From JADMJV01 sp964649085 (GTDB taxonomy: Bacteria; Vulcanimicrobiota; Xenobia; Xenobiales; JADMJV01): 64,000 nucleotides of DNA. Made by a program: the position numbers and the translations under genes. Shown piece after piece: positions 42,601 through 50,912 of this stretch (positions within the stretch are counted from its first letter, which is position 1; every line of letters starts with the position of its first letter). The notes under the pieces were generated by a model, which saw only the letters and a program-made list of their open reading frames with translations, was not told the origin of the DNA and ran no database searches. The stretch covers positions 124,001-188,000 of the forward strand of contig CAZYPN010000005.1 in the NCBI GenBank assembly GCA_964649085.1, in the 5' to 3' direction.

Positions 42601-45335
42601 CGATAGCCGCCCGAGGCGTCGGCCTTCTGCACCGAGTTCCATTGGCGTTGCAGCAGTTCCAGCTGGATCTCGACACCCTGCTGGGTCTGTCCGTCGGGCC
42701 GCACGGCCACGGCTTCAAATTCCAGAGGTTTTCCAGCCCCGCCAAAACTTTGGGCGGCTCGCAGGCCGATCTGAACTTCACCGCGGTAGACGGGAATGGA
42801 CGTTCGCCCCGAAAGTCGCTGACGGTTCGGCGAAGAAGCCGTGCCCTCGACCACCAGATAAGCCGAGCCTCGATAGGGGATCGACTCCAGAGGCACACTT
42901 TGCTCCAGCAGCCCCTGAGCGTCCAGTTGGTGTTTGCCCGAGGTCAGAGAGCGACTCTCATCCTGAGATTCGCCACTCCAGGAGAGTCCGAAGTCGTAAC
43001 CCTCGAAGCCTTCTGGAATCAGGGTTGCGGGCTCCAGGCGCGCGGACCATTCGAGGGGGCGTTCGTTCATCGGGGCTCCGAAGAGATACCACCCCTTGAA
43101 CTGAACCTGGGCCTTTTCGCCCATGATGTAGTGGGGTTTGGGACTCTTGACCGTCACCTCGAACTGGGCGGGCCGAAAGGCCTCTACCTGAAAGCTCAGG
43201 CTGCTGACCAGGTTGTCCCAGTGCAGGCTCTTTTCCAGTTCCTGGGGGAGCCGATACTCCACGCGGTAGTAGCCGGTCGAGGCGCCAGCCTTGAGTTTGA
43301 CGCTCTGATCGAAGCCGCCGAAACGGTTGATGGGCACCTGTCCCTTGCCAAGTTCACGGTCACGGCTGTCGAAGACTTTGTAGTTGAGCTCGCGCAACTC
43401 GGGCAGTTTCCAGTCGCCCTGGTTCAGTTCGCGGACAGAGCCCTTGATCTGCACGGTTTCCCCCGGTCGATAGACGCCTCGCTCGCTAAAGCAGAGTGCC
43501 TGAAAACGGCGAGCTGCCGGGTCCGAGAGGTAGTCAATGTCGAAAGCCCAGGGCCCCACGCTGTTGTAGCCCTGGCTGTGGCAAAAGGTCTGCGAGTCTC
43601 CCTTTTGCACAAAGACCCAGAGGTCGGGTGAGGAGTAGTCGTCGGTCTTTGGTAACTTCAGCTGGGCCCAGCCCGGCGCCTGGCAGAAACCCTGATCGTC
43701 AGTGCTGCCGGTCCACAGCGTGCGGCCCGCCTTGTCGAGCAGCTGAACCGAAACCCCGGAAACGGGAGCCGCGTTGGCCAGGCTGGTGGTGTACACCAGG
43801 CACTGGTCGGGGGAATACTTGGCCGTTACCCCGATGTCGGACACCGCTACCAGCGAACGCTGGCTCAGCGAATCGGAGCCGTCCACCTGCAAGTAATAGA
43901 GTCCGCCACCGGGCAGCTTCAAGGAGCGCTGTTCAACTTCGTTGCGGCTGTTGCTTCCCCCCATGCTCAGGCTCGAGGAAAAACCTCCGGGCGGCGAGTA
44001 GGGCTGGCTGGAATACAGGGAATTGGGGGCGGCCTGGATGGCCACAACTTCAGCCGGAGTAAGTTTCCGATGGCGGGCTTCCAGTCTGGACAGATTGCGA
44101 ATTCCGTAGGGAATTTGCTTGCCGCCCAGCAGTTCCAGCACCCCCGTGCCTTCGGGGCCGAGTAACTGGGGGGTGTAGTCGCTGGTTGTGATGACCCACT
44201 GCTGATCGGAGCCCAGGCTGGCACCGTAGCGGTCCTTGAGCGAGCCGGCCACGGTCAGGGTGTAGCGAGTATTGGGCTTGAGGTCTCCCCCGAGATAGGG
44301 CTCGGGTGTGGTATAGTCGCCTTCGTCGTATTCTGGCAGCGCGACCGGAGGAGAGATGGTGACCACCTTGCGCAGCTCTGCGGCCGAGACCGGTGTGGTG
44401 AAACTCAGATACAGCCCACTTTCCGGATTGAGGTTCTTCAAGTCGAGCTGACGCAGGGCGAATTTGGGTCGGGTGGTGAAGCTCAGCAGGCGTTCCTGGC
44501 TGGCCGCTACCGGTCCGCTGCCGCGAGCGCCGGCTTTCAGCACGATCTGAGAAGAGCAACCGGGCAGCAGGGGCTTGCGTGGAGTGGCCACCAGGCAGTG
44601 GGTGGTCTCGCCCACCACTTTGCCTTCTTCGCGGGGGAGCTCATAGGCTTCTTGCAACTCGGCTGCCTGAGCCTCGGCCTTACGATCCTCTTCTGTGTAG
44701 GCCCTCAGGTCGAGTGGCGTAACGACTTCGCTCCCCCTGGCGTCGCTTTGACGCACTTCTACAAATCCGGCCAGCTGTTCGGCCTTGATGGGCTGATTAA
44801 AGTGAAGATAGAGCGGGTCCTGGCTGCCCTGGGCCGAGGAACCCTCCCAGGGAAGGGTATACTTCAGGGCCACCGTGGGAGTGGTGAAATCAAAACTGAA
44901 GTCGCTCTTCATTTCTTGCCTTGACCAGGAGGTCAGGCCCTGCTTTTTGACCTTCACCTGAAAGCGGGTAGCCCAGGGCAGAGGTTCCGCCGGCTCGAAC
45001 ACCAGCGTGGCACTGCCCTTCCAGCGAAATCGGCCTTCGATGCGGGGGACGATTTCTACGAAATCGACCTTGGGGTCGGTCGACACCGGGCGCAGGGGCA
45101 CCATCGGTTGGTTGAAACCAATGACGATGGTCTGCTTGGGATCGAGTTCGCTCATTTCGCCCCGTGGGGAACTCAGGACCACTTCCACCGGACGCTTCTG
45201 CCCCACGGGCAAAACGTCGAGCAGTTCGCTGGGAAGTTCCTGTTCGATGTTCTTGGGGCTTCTCTGACAGGATGCCAGGGCCAGGACCAAGGTTACTGAC
45301 CAGAGGATCGACCACGGTCGACGGATTACCTTCAT
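39681..45335 (-). CDS. Bacterial alpha-2-macroglobulin lipoprotein, thioester-less
   Basis: An 1884-residue lipoprotein: signal ending LALASC with the lipidation Cys at 23. Then come multiple macroglobulin (MG) domains, a bait region and C-terminal A2M domains (LPDNLTTFKLMAVAQTQQ, and a helical TED-like toroid about 1370-1650). In active A2M the reactive thioester sits in CxEQ (as in YGCLEQTTSRL). Here the aligned segment reads YVGLETYLSQL (about residue 1410): Cys to Gly, Gln to Thr, only Glu kept, so no thioester can form. This fits YfaS-like noncanonical members. Length is normal for the family. Starts at ATG 45335 with GGAGGGG upstream. Coupled to pbpC; role: periplasmic protease trap or structural partner. 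Confidence 0.92.
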   Translation of the reverse strand: MKVIRRPWSILWSVTLVLALASCQRSPKNIEQELPSELLDVLPVGQKRPVEVVLSSPRGEMSELDPKQTIVIGFNQPMVPLRPVSTDPKVDFVEIVPRIEGRFRWKGSATLVFEPAEPLPWATRFQVKVKKQGLTSWSRQEMKSDFSFDFTTPTVALKYTLPWEGSSAQGSQDPLYLHFNQPIKAEQLAGFVEVRQSDARGSEVVTPLDLRAYTEEDRKAEAQAAELQEAYELPREEGKVVGETTHCLVATPRKPLLPGCSSQIVLKAGARGSGPVAASQERLLSFTTRPKFALRQLDLKNLNPESGLYLSFTTPVSAAELRKVVTISPPVALPEYDEGDYTTPEPYLGGDLKPNTRYTLTVAGSLKDRYGASLGSDQQWVITTSDYTPQLLGPEGTGVLELLGGKQIPYGIRNLSRLEARHRKLTPAEVVAIQAAPNSLYSSQPYSPPGGFSSSLSMGGSNSRNEVEQRSLKLPGGGLYYLQVDGSDSLSQRSLVAVSDIGVTAKYSPDQCLVYTTSLANAAPVSGVSVQLLDKAGRTLWTGSTDDQGFCQAPGWAQLKLPKTDDYSSPDLWVFVQKGDSQTFCHSQGYNSVGPWAFDIDYLSDPAARRFQALCFSERGVYRPGETVQIKGSVRELNQGDWKLPELRELNYKVFDSRDRELGKGQVPINRFGGFDQSVKLKAGASTGYYRVEYRLPQELEKSLHWDNLVSSLSFQVEAFRPAQFEVTVKSPKPHYIMGEKAQVQFKGWYLFGAPMNERPLEWSARLEPATLIPEGFEGYDFGLSWSGESQDESRSLTSGKHQLDAQGLLEQSVPLESIPYRGSAYLVVEGTASSPNRQRLSGRTSIPVYRGEVQIGLRAAQSFGGAGKPLEFEAVAVRPDGQTQQGVEIQLELLQRQWNSVQKADASGGYRWVSEVKDESVEKSKVRSSTSPVRFQMTPPKAGFYVVRARTRDSKGNDIVSESSFYATGGDYVAWERQEDDVIQLVSDKKTYRPGDTATVLIKSPYEKSRALVTLEREHVLERFVVELEGTAPTVQIPLTSRHLPNVYFSVMLLQGRNPKPNFGPDGQDLSKPGFKIGYLNLPVEASEQKLQVKVTTDREKYTPGDEVVAEVEVTDAKGQPVEAEVCLSVPDQGVLALTDYQLPDWYKGFYGPRPLTVLTCETRMDVIGQRAYGAKGANAGGGGGFEGHNPRQDFRYTAYWNPSLTTSPEGKAQARFKLPDNLTTFKLMAVAQTQQSKFGSAEARFEVAKPLQLQPSTPDFVRVGDRFRGGVVVRNNSKDSLTVKLTASAEGLELGGESTRELKLESGKEKEVLFELSATKVGPAKVEFSAEGSDHQDALSLALDVQQPVSLENVSTSGSTTDSSVAEMVVPEPMAPNSGILRLQLSSSALVGIEQAASHVLNCSYVGLETYLSQLRVELANRQFAGLGLRDESPEIDPQRLERLFEYAVNEKGYSWWGTASQADPYLTAYALETLSKLKKSGVRVDPKLIDIARSYLKDFLNHPKDYAKFSSPAELRVYRCFALYALSLEQFEGLSYFNNLYRSRLDLPQEARCYLLLAGRQMGASEGDLRSLEDDLLQVAKVEANTCYFQDAATRKAGWTFASDNKFTALALGALLESPRGFPLASKCVTWLMESRTRFGDWGDTHDDARVLENLAHYAQDQEKESPDFTATALFDKKEVQRTTFKGRKPGIESSSTPVARSPKELSLAIKKEGKGRLYYEARLAYAAQTEPPARDEGLVVLKKISTLKGDRFPARLTAGETYLVMLTVISPRNRRFVVVQDPIPAGCEVVQTQFETESAEMTRILQAAQSGTSGTFLRFEKYSDRVALFADGLQAGEHTFQYLIRANQPGKFRMPATRAEEMYHPEVFGTTTSRELEIGE

Positions 45336-45405
45336 GCGTCCCCTCCAGGTGCGCCAGACTGCCCCCCACTATAACCATGTCGGGGGGAGCTTACAAGGAC
45401 CAGTG

Positions 45406-47985
45406 TCACGGTCCCAGTGTAAGCTTCCAGTTCTCGATCCAGTTCCTGAGCTGCGACTCGTCCATCGTTTTGGGATGGACGCTGCGCAGGTCGTCGACGA
45501 GCTGTTGTGGGTCAAAAAACAGGCCGAGTTGCTGACGGGAAGGCTGGCGTCCGGTCGGCGAGCGCCCCTCTTTTTCCAGCTGCTGCAGCAGTTTCTGGGC
45601 TCGTTCCAGGACCCAGGCCGGCATGCCGGCCAGCTGGGCCACATAGACGCCGTAGCTTCTATCGGCCCCTCCGGGGACAATTTTGTGGAGAAACACCACC
45701 CGATCGCGGGTTTCCTGGACGGCCACCCGCTGGTTGATCACTCCTTTGAAGTCTTTGGCCAGCTGCGTGAGTTCATGGAAGTGGGTGGCGAACAGGGTCT
45801 TGCATCCGCAATGCTGATAGAGATACTCGGCGATGGCCCGGCTCAGAGCCAGTCCATCGTAGGTGCTGGTTCCGCGTCCGATCTCGTCGAGAATGACCAG
45901 CGACCTCCGGCTGGCATTGCGCAAAATGTTGGCGGCCTCACTCATTTCAACCATGAAGGTGGACTGGCCCAGATGCAAATCGTCGCTGGCACCAACCCTG
46001 GTGAATACCCGATCGTGCAGCGAAAGGCAGGCTGATTCGGCGGGTACGAACGACCCGGTTTGAGCCATGATGACGATCAGCGCGTTCTGACGAAGGTAGG
46101 TCGATTTGCCGCTCATGTTCGGCCCCGTCAGCACCACCAGCCGGCGCTGTTCATCCAGGCTGCAGTCGTTGGGCACGAAGCCTTGCTCGAGGCTGCGTTC
46201 CACCACGGGATGTCGCCCGGCCTTGATTTCCAGGCAGTCGTGGGCGGCAAAGCCGGGACGGGTCCAGCGATAGCGCACGGCCGCCTCGGCCAGCGAAGCG
46301 TAGACGTCCACCTCGGCTACGGCACGTGCGCAACGCCTCAGGGCTTCGACCTGATCGGCCACTTGCTGACGGAGTTGCTGGAAAAGTTCGTATTCCAGGT
46401 CGCGGATCTTCTCTTCGGCCCCCAGCACCTTGCCTTCCAGTTCTTTCAGTTCTGGAGTGAAGAAGCGCTCGGCATTGGCCAGGGTTTGCTTGCGGATGTA
46501 GTGAGGCGGAACCGACTTGAAGTGAGTCCGCGTGACCTCGAGATAGTAGCCGAACACCTGGTTGTAGCCAATTTTCAGATTGCGAATGCCGGTGGCTTCG
46601 CGCTCACGCTCTTCCAGAGCTGCCAACCAGCCCTTGGCCGACGAGCAGGCCTCGCGCAGTTCGTCGAGCCCCTGGTGGTAGCCACTGCGGATAAGCCCGC
46701 CTTCGCGCAGGCCAAAAGGCGGATCATCGGCCAGGCTGCTGTGCAGCAACTGCATGAAGGCGGGGCTCAGCTCCAGTTCGGAGTTGAGCTGGGACCAGCG
46801 GCGTTGAGAAGTAACCTGGGGCAACAGTTGCTGCAGCCCCGGGAGTACCTCCAGTGAACTGCGCAGGGCAACCAGATCGCGGGCGTTGGCACTTTGATAA
46901 AGCACGCGGGAGAGGAGTCGCTCGATATCCTTCACCGGTTGAAGCGCCTGGCGAAGTTGCTGGGCGCGGAAATAGTCGTTCACCAGGTCCTGGACGCAGT
47001 CCAGTCGGGCCTCAATCGCCGCCAGGTCGAGCAGAGGCCGGGTCAGCCACTGACGCAGCAAGCGCGCGCCCATGGCGGTGGAGGTGTGATCCATCGACCA
47101 CAGGAGGCTGCCTTTTCGCTCGCGTCCCATCAGGGTTTCACACACTTCCAGGTTGCGCAGGCTGGTGGTATCCAGGGTCATGCCATCGGCCAGCGAGTAG
47201 GCACGCGGCAATTCCAAACAGTGTCGATCGGGGCGTGTGGTTTCCTGCAAATATTGCAGCAGCGCGGCGGCGCTGCGAGTGGCGGCAGATTTTCCCTGCA
47301 GATCAGTGGCCTGTAGGGAACCCACCCGAAAAGTGCGCATCAGCAGTTCTTGAGACTGTTTCAGCGTGAGGCTAAATCCTCGCTGGCTGATGGCCACCGA
47401 TTCGCTGCGAGCCAGGCTGAGCAGATCCCCAAGATTGGGGGTGCCTTCTCCAGCCAGCACAATTTCGGAGGGTCGAAATCGATAGATCTCCTCGGCCAGG
47501 CGTGACTCGTCGTAGGCCATCTCGGTGCACAGAAAATTTCCGGTGGTGACGTCGCAAGCTGATAGCCCCACCCGGTCGCCTTCGCTTACGAGGCAGAGCA
47601 GGTAATTGTGGCGGTTTTCGTCCAGCATCTGGGGGTCGAGCACCGTGCCGGCCGTAACGACCCGAACCACCTCCCGTCGCACCAGGCCCTTGCCGGGGGA
47701 GGCCGGTTCCATTTGATCGGCCACGGCTACGCGGTGGCCTTTTTCGATCAGCGCCCTCAGGTAGTTGTCCAGGGCGAAGTGGGGAACTCCCGCCATGGCC
47801 AGCCTCTGGCCCCCTCCCGCCTCCTTTGAAGTTTGAGCGATGTCGGCGTCGCGGGCCAGTATTTCGGCATCCTCGCCATAGGCCTCAAAAAAGTCGCCCA
47901 CTCTCATAAGCATCAGGCTGCCGGGTTGCTCGCCCTTTAACTGGTAGTACTGTTGGAATAGCGGGGTCAGTTGGCTCTCATCCAT
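45406..47985 (-). CDS. mutS: DNA mismatch repair protein MutS
   Basis: The 859-residue protein contains the mismatch-binding Phe-x-Glu in VGDFFEAYGEDA near the N-terminus, the connector and lever/clamp domains, and the ATPase with Walker A GPNMSGKST (about 623-631), the DLHLGQSTFM block and Walker B LVILDEIGRGTST. A helix-turn-helix end (RSPTGRQPSRQQLGLF linker, then RNWIENWKL) fits the dimerisation tail. It recognises mispairs and recruits MutL, whose gene is not in the window. ATG 47985 is directly preceded by a hairpin and lacks an obvious Shine-Dalgarno. Confidence 0.98.
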   Translation of the reverse strand: MDESQLTPLFQQYYQLKGEQPGSLMLMRVGDFFEAYGEDAEILARDADIAQTSKEAGGGQRLAMAGVPHFALDNYLRALIEKGHRVAVADQMEPASPGKGLVRREVVRVVTAGTVLDPQMLDENRHNYLLCLVSEGDRVGLSACDVTTGNFLCTEMAYDESRLAEEIYRFRPSEIVLAGEGTPNLGDLLSLARSESVAISQRGFSLTLKQSQELLMRTFRVGSLQATDLQGKSAATRSAAALLQYLQETTRPDRHCLELPRAYSLADGMTLDTTSLRNLEVCETLMGRERKGSLLWSMDHTSTAMGARLLRQWLTRPLLDLAAIEARLDCVQDLVNDYFRAQQLRQALQPVKDIERLLSRVLYQSANARDLVALRSSLEVLPGLQQLLPQVTSQRRWSQLNSELELSPAFMQLLHSSLADDPPFGLREGGLIRSGYHQGLDELREACSSAKGWLAALEEREREATGIRNLKIGYNQVFGYYLEVTRTHFKSVPPHYIRKQTLANAERFFTPELKELEGKVLGAEEKIRDLEYELFQQLRQQVADQVEALRRCARAVAEVDVYASLAEAAVRYRWTRPGFAAHDCLEIKAGRHPVVERSLEQGFVPNDCSLDEQRRLVVLTGPNMSGKSTYLRQNALIVIMAQTGSFVPAESACLSLHDRVFTRVGASDDLHLGQSTFMVEMSEAANILRNASRRSLVILDEIGRGTSTYDGLALSRAIAEYLYQHCGCKTLFATHFHELTQLAKDFKGVINQRVAVQETRDRVVFLHKIVPGGADRSYGVYVAQLAGMPAWVLERAQKLLQQLEKEGRSPTGRQPSRQQLGLFFDPQQLVDDLRSVHPKTMDESQLRNWIENWKLTLGP

Positions 47986-48027
47986 CGGCGCCAGGGGTTC
48001 GCCCCGGGGGCTGGCACCCCTGCGCCG
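47986..48027. promoter_or_regulatory. Hairpin abutting the mutS start codon
   Basis: CGGCGC-C-AGGGGT pairs with ACCCCT-GCGCCG (one bulged C), and the loop itself contains GCCCCGGGGGC. In the mutS transcript the structure ends at the base before ATG, so the initiation region would be occluded. It lies in the 85-bp gap before the divergent FabZ-like gene and may also hold part of a promoter. Confidence 0.5.
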
Positions 48028-48070
48028 GCGCGGGCAGGGCTGAGGGGGGCAGAAGGTCGAAGCGCCCGCG

Positions 48071-48520
48071 ATGGAAACCCGCGAAATTCTTCAATGTTTG
48101 CCCCACCGTCATCCGATGTTACTGATCGATCGACTGACCGAAGTCGATGCCGATCGGGCCGTGGGTATCAAGCAACTCAGTCAGAACGAATGGTTCTTCC
48201 AGGGGCATTTCAGCGAGCAGATGGAGATGCCCATCAGCCTGCTGCTGGAGAGCATGGGACAAACGGGCGCCGCTGCCATTCTGGGGCGCCCCGAGAATCA
48301 GGGGCGTTTGCTGTTCCTGGCCGGCATGGATCAGGTCAGCGTTACCCGCACGCCGGTGCCGGGAAATACCTTGCGCTATGAATGCAAACTTTTGCGCTTT
48401 CGCGGCCAGTCAGGCAAGACCCAGGTGAGGTGTTTTCTGGAGGATTGCTGCATTGCTTCGGCCGATTACACATTTGTGCTTTCGGACTCTAAAGAATCGG
48501 AAGCAGAAGGATCTCCTTAG
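48071..48520 (+). CDS. FabZ-like 3-hydroxyacyl-ACP dehydratase (hot-dog fold)
   Basis: The 149-residue protein starts METREILQCLPHRHPMLLIDR, the classic FabZ opening. The catalytic pair is retained: His46 in GHF and Glu60 in LLLESMGQ, with the FabZ spacing of 14. The usual PxxPxMPGVLxxEA consensus between them is altered to SEQMEMPISLLLES, so the acyl-chain tunnel may differ. It may dehydrate 3-hydroxyacyl carriers in fatty-acid or polyketide-like synthesis. No other fatty-acid gene is adjacent. It is divergent from mutS. Confidence 0.88.
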   Translation: METREILQCLPHRHPMLLIDRLTEVDADRAVGIKQLSQNEWFFQGHFSEQMEMPISLLLESMGQTGAAAILGRPENQGRLLFLAGMDQVSVTRTPVPGNTLRYECKLLRFRGQSGKTQVRCFLEDCCIASADYTFVLSDSKESEAEGSP

Positions 48521-48521
48521 G

Positions 48522-48558
48522 AGCCCTGGAAGCAGTGGGCGCCCTGAGCACCAGGGCT
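48522..48558. repeat. Hairpin upstream of the hyperacidic gene
   Basis: AGCCCTGG (48522-48529) pairs with CCAGGGCT (48551-48558), arms of 8 bp. It lies just after the FabZ-like stop, with no T tract. The same 8-base arms recur in the stronger hairpin at 48991-49025, so the hyperacidic gene is bracketed by hairpins with matching arms. Confidence 0.5.
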
Positions 48559-48586
48559 AAGCTTTCCCGGAAGGAACCGCTGACCA

Positions 48587-48877
48587 ATGGAGCTGGAACT
48601 GTGGTGGATGAACGTTCCCGTACGTGACGATGAGGAAGAGGACTTCGACGACGACGAAGACGACGACGATTGGGACGACGAGGACGACGACGAAGACGAT
48701 TGGGACGACGACGATTGGGATGACGACGACGACGTCGACGACGACGACGAGGATGAAGACGAAGAAGACGTCGATGACGGAGACGATTGGGACGACGAGG
48801 ACCTCGGCGATGACGACGAAGACCTCGAAGACGATGATGACGACGACGAGGACTGGGACGAAGACGAAGAGGAGTAG
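48587..48877 (+). CDS. Hyperacidic low-complexity Asp/Glu/Trp protein
   Basis: A 96-residue protein starting MELELWWMNVPVR and then almost entirely Asp and Glu with regularly spaced Trp (phrases such as DDDDWDDEDDD, DDWDDDDWDDDDD). About 73 of 96 residues are acidic and only one is basic (Arg13), giving a net charge of about -72; seven Trp are present. Ribosome site AAGGA lies eight bases before ATG 48587, supporting translation. The codons are mostly GAC/GAT/GAG/GAA, so the DNA is a degenerate GAC repeat; all six frames look biased, but only this one carries a start with a ribosome site and an N-terminus outside the repeat. Role unknown; possibilities are metal or calcium buffering, protein or DNA mimicry, or condensate formation. 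Confidence 0.7.
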   Translation: MELELWWMNVPVRDDEEEDFDDDEDDDDWDDEDDDEDDWDDDDWDDDDDVDDDDEDEDEEDVDDGDDWDDEDLGDDDEDLEDDDDDDEDWDEDEEE

Positions 48878-48990
48878 TCCCGGCCGGATCTGATGGTTTC
48901 GTGCTACTCCGGGGTCTTGAGGGCTTCCCTCCGACCTTGCGTGTCTGCACGCCAGTTTCCCCGTTTTGCTCCTGGTCGACGATCCGATGT

Positions 48991-49025
48991 TGCCAGGGCT
49001 CCCCGGCTGCCGGGGAGCCCTGGCA
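48991..49025. terminator. Strong hairpin between convergent hyperacidic and histidine-kinase genes
   Basis: A perfect 16-bp stem, TGCCAGGGCTCCCCGG / CCGGGGAGCCCTGGCA, around a CTG loop. It lies between the plus-strand hyperacidic gene and the end of the minus-strand kinase gene (stop 49032), a place for a bidirectional terminator. Only a short T-rich stretch (TCTGTTT) follows on the plus strand. Confidence 0.7.
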
Positions 49026-49031
49026 TCTGTT

Positions 49032-50912
49032 TCAGTGGGCTGTTTCTCCGCCCGGAGCGGTGCGAGGTAGGGTAAAGCTGAAAGTGGAGCCGCAGCCGGG
49101 AGAGCTCTCCACCTGAATGTCCCCGCCGTGGCCCTCGATGACCTTTTTGGCCAGGTACAGGCCCAGGCCCACCCCGTAGTGGGTTCGCCGATTTCCCGTG
49201 TCGAGTCGATGATACATGTCAAAGATGCGATCCTGCTGGTCCTGGGGAATGCCCACACCTTCATCCCGGATCCATGCCCTGACGCAAGTGCCTTCGGACT
49301 TGCAGCCCAGTTCCACTTTGCCCCCCGGAAGCGAATACTTCTGCGCGTTGGAAAGCAAATGGTCAAGCACGCTGCGAATTCGCTCCGGATCACAATAGAC
49401 CGGGCAGGGTCCCGAACTCGTCAGAGTCTGTTCCACCTTGGGATTCGGGTTTTCCTCAAGCGTTTCTTTTAGCAGCAACGCAAGGTCGCAGGCCTGGGGT
49501 CGGATGTCGAGATCTTGGGAACGGATCTTGGCGGCTTCCAGCAGTTCCTGAATCAGTCGTTGCAGTTGGTCGGCGAGGCCATTGATGATGCGAACCGTTG
49601 CCTGGATCTTTTCCATGTCGAACTGGCGCGCCTTGGGGTGCATGAGGGTCTGCAGATAGCCTTTCATGGCGGTCAACGGGGTTCTCAATTCATGAGACAG
49701 AGTGGCCGTGAAGTCGCTGCGTAAGTCGTCGAGTTCTTTTTGCCGGGTCACGTCCCGTACCACCACCGTCAAGGCCAGTCCGTGCGGAGAAGCCAGGCGG
49801 AAGGGTGACAGGTAGAGGTAAATGCGGGCTGTCACGGTGGGTCGACCGTCTCGACGAATCTCGGTCTCGTAGCTGCCAGGGAGCTGGCCATTGCGATAGG
49901 CCTCATGCCAGTCACCCACTGCGGGTGCCGGCAGCATATCCCGCAACGACCGGTCGGAAAGTTGCTCAACCGAGCAGCCCAGCACCTGGGCCGCGGCCTG
50001 ATTGGCATGGAGCAGGCAAAGACGTCGATTGAAGAGCAGGACGCCGTCTTCAAGACTGTTGATGACCGTGCGATTCATCTGAATGCGCAGGAACATCTCC
50101 TGTTGCAGGCTCCAGTTGGCCCACGAGGCGGCCAGAAGCGGAGCGATTCCACCCAGACGCTCGCGAACTTCGTCGAGCGCTGCGGGAAGCGAGGTCAGTT
50201 CGAGTTCTACCACCAGTCGGGGAGGCGCGGGTAGTTCGCGTTCGGCGATGCCGTCATCGCTGGCCGATTCTACCTTCAGAATGAACCGGTGGCGTCCACT
50301 TCCATCGGTTTCGACCCAACAGGTCCCGGCATTGTCGAAGCTCCGCCGAGCCTCGCCGCCCGACGGGAAGGCCTGGGCGAAGTCCTCGCCATCTTGCAGC
50401 CAGAGCCCCAAGAAGGCAACTTCCAGACTGGGGGCCAGGGCCGCGCTCAGGTTGGAGGCCCAACTGGCCAGGGGCACTTCTTCCAGGCCTGCTGCCGCCA
50501 ACTGGTGGAGCAGGCGATGGCCCGTTTCTACCCGTTGCAGGGTGCGCTCGTAGCGAGCGTCCAGGCCCTCCTTCTGGCGTAGTCTCTGTTGTAAGAGATG
50601 AAGATGTTGGCCCATGCCCATGAATTCGCCGGGCATGATGGCTTCCTGACCCTCAAGCAGGTCGTCAAAGGCCTGAACCAACTGGCGGGCCCGCCACCAG
50701 CCCCAGCCCAGCGTCAGGCACCAGCCCAGCGGTAAGAGCAGCAGCCAGGCCTGGGAGATCCAGTTGGCCCAAACCGGCACAATGCTTTGCTCCGCCCAGT
50801 AGGCCCACCAGAATTGGGCGCCCAGCGTGAGGAAAAAGGGAAGCGCCACCACCCGCACGAGCAGCCATTGGACGCCGCGGCCCAGTGAACGCGAGGCGGA
50901 GGAGGAGTTCAC
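49032..50912 (-). CDS. Membrane sensor histidine kinase with PAS domain
   Basis: The 626-residue kinase has two membrane helices (about 17-40 and 51-70), a HAMP-like/coiled linker, a GAF-like region (about 130-260), a PAS domain (about 270-385: MNRTVINSLEDGVLLFNRR, then LTVVVRDVTRQKELDDLR), a HisKA domain with LSHELRTPLTA (His about 406) and an ATPase domain (N-box DHLLSNAQKYS, G1 DEGVGIP, G2 GVGLGLYLAK). All kinase motifs are intact. GTG 50912 overlaps the hslV stop, so the two are translated together. No response regulator is adjacent. Confidence 0.93.
   Translation of the reverse strand: MNSSSASRSLGRGVQWLLVRVVALPFFLTLGAQFWWAYWAEQSIVPVWANWISQAWLLLLPLGWCLTLGWGWWRARQLVQAFDDLLEGQEAIMPGEFMGMGQHLHLLQQRLRQKEGLDARYERTLQRVETGHRLLHQLAAAGLEEVPLASWASNLSAALAPSLEVAFLGLWLQDGEDFAQAFPSGGEARRSFDNAGTCWVETDGSGRHRFILKVESASDDGIAERELPAPPRLVVELELTSLPAALDEVRERLGGIAPLLAASWANWSLQQEMFLRIQMNRTVINSLEDGVLLFNRRLCLLHANQAAAQVLGCSVEQLSDRSLRDMLPAPAVGDWHEAYRNGQLPGSYETEIRRDGRPTVTARIYLYLSPFRLASPHGLALTVVVRDVTRQKELDDLRSDFTATLSHELRTPLTAMKGYLQTLMHPKARQFDMEKIQATVRIINGLADQLQRLIQELLEAAKIRSQDLDIRPQACDLALLLKETLEENPNPKVEQTLTSSGPCPVYCDPERIRSVLDHLLSNAQKYSLPGGKVELGCKSEGTCVRAWIRDEGVGIPQDQQDRIFDMYHRLDTGNRRTHYGVGLGLYLAKKVIEGHGGDIQVESSPGCGSTFSFTLPRTAPGGETAH

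Noticed and set aside
48640..48870. Tandem GAC/GAT repeats as a CRISPR array or satellite
   Set aside because: No spacer structure; the repeats are codons of Asp and Glu in one frame.
48624..48893. Plus-strand Thr/Lys-rich open frame overlapping the hyperacidic gene
   Set aside because: Frame-shifted reading of the same repeat; the acidic frame has the ribosome site and a non-repeat N-terminus.
48557..49393. Minus-strand Val/Ile-rich open frame across the hyperacidic gene
   Set aside because: Its repetitive hydrophobic run is the reverse complement of the GAC-type repeat; no ribosome site or family motif.
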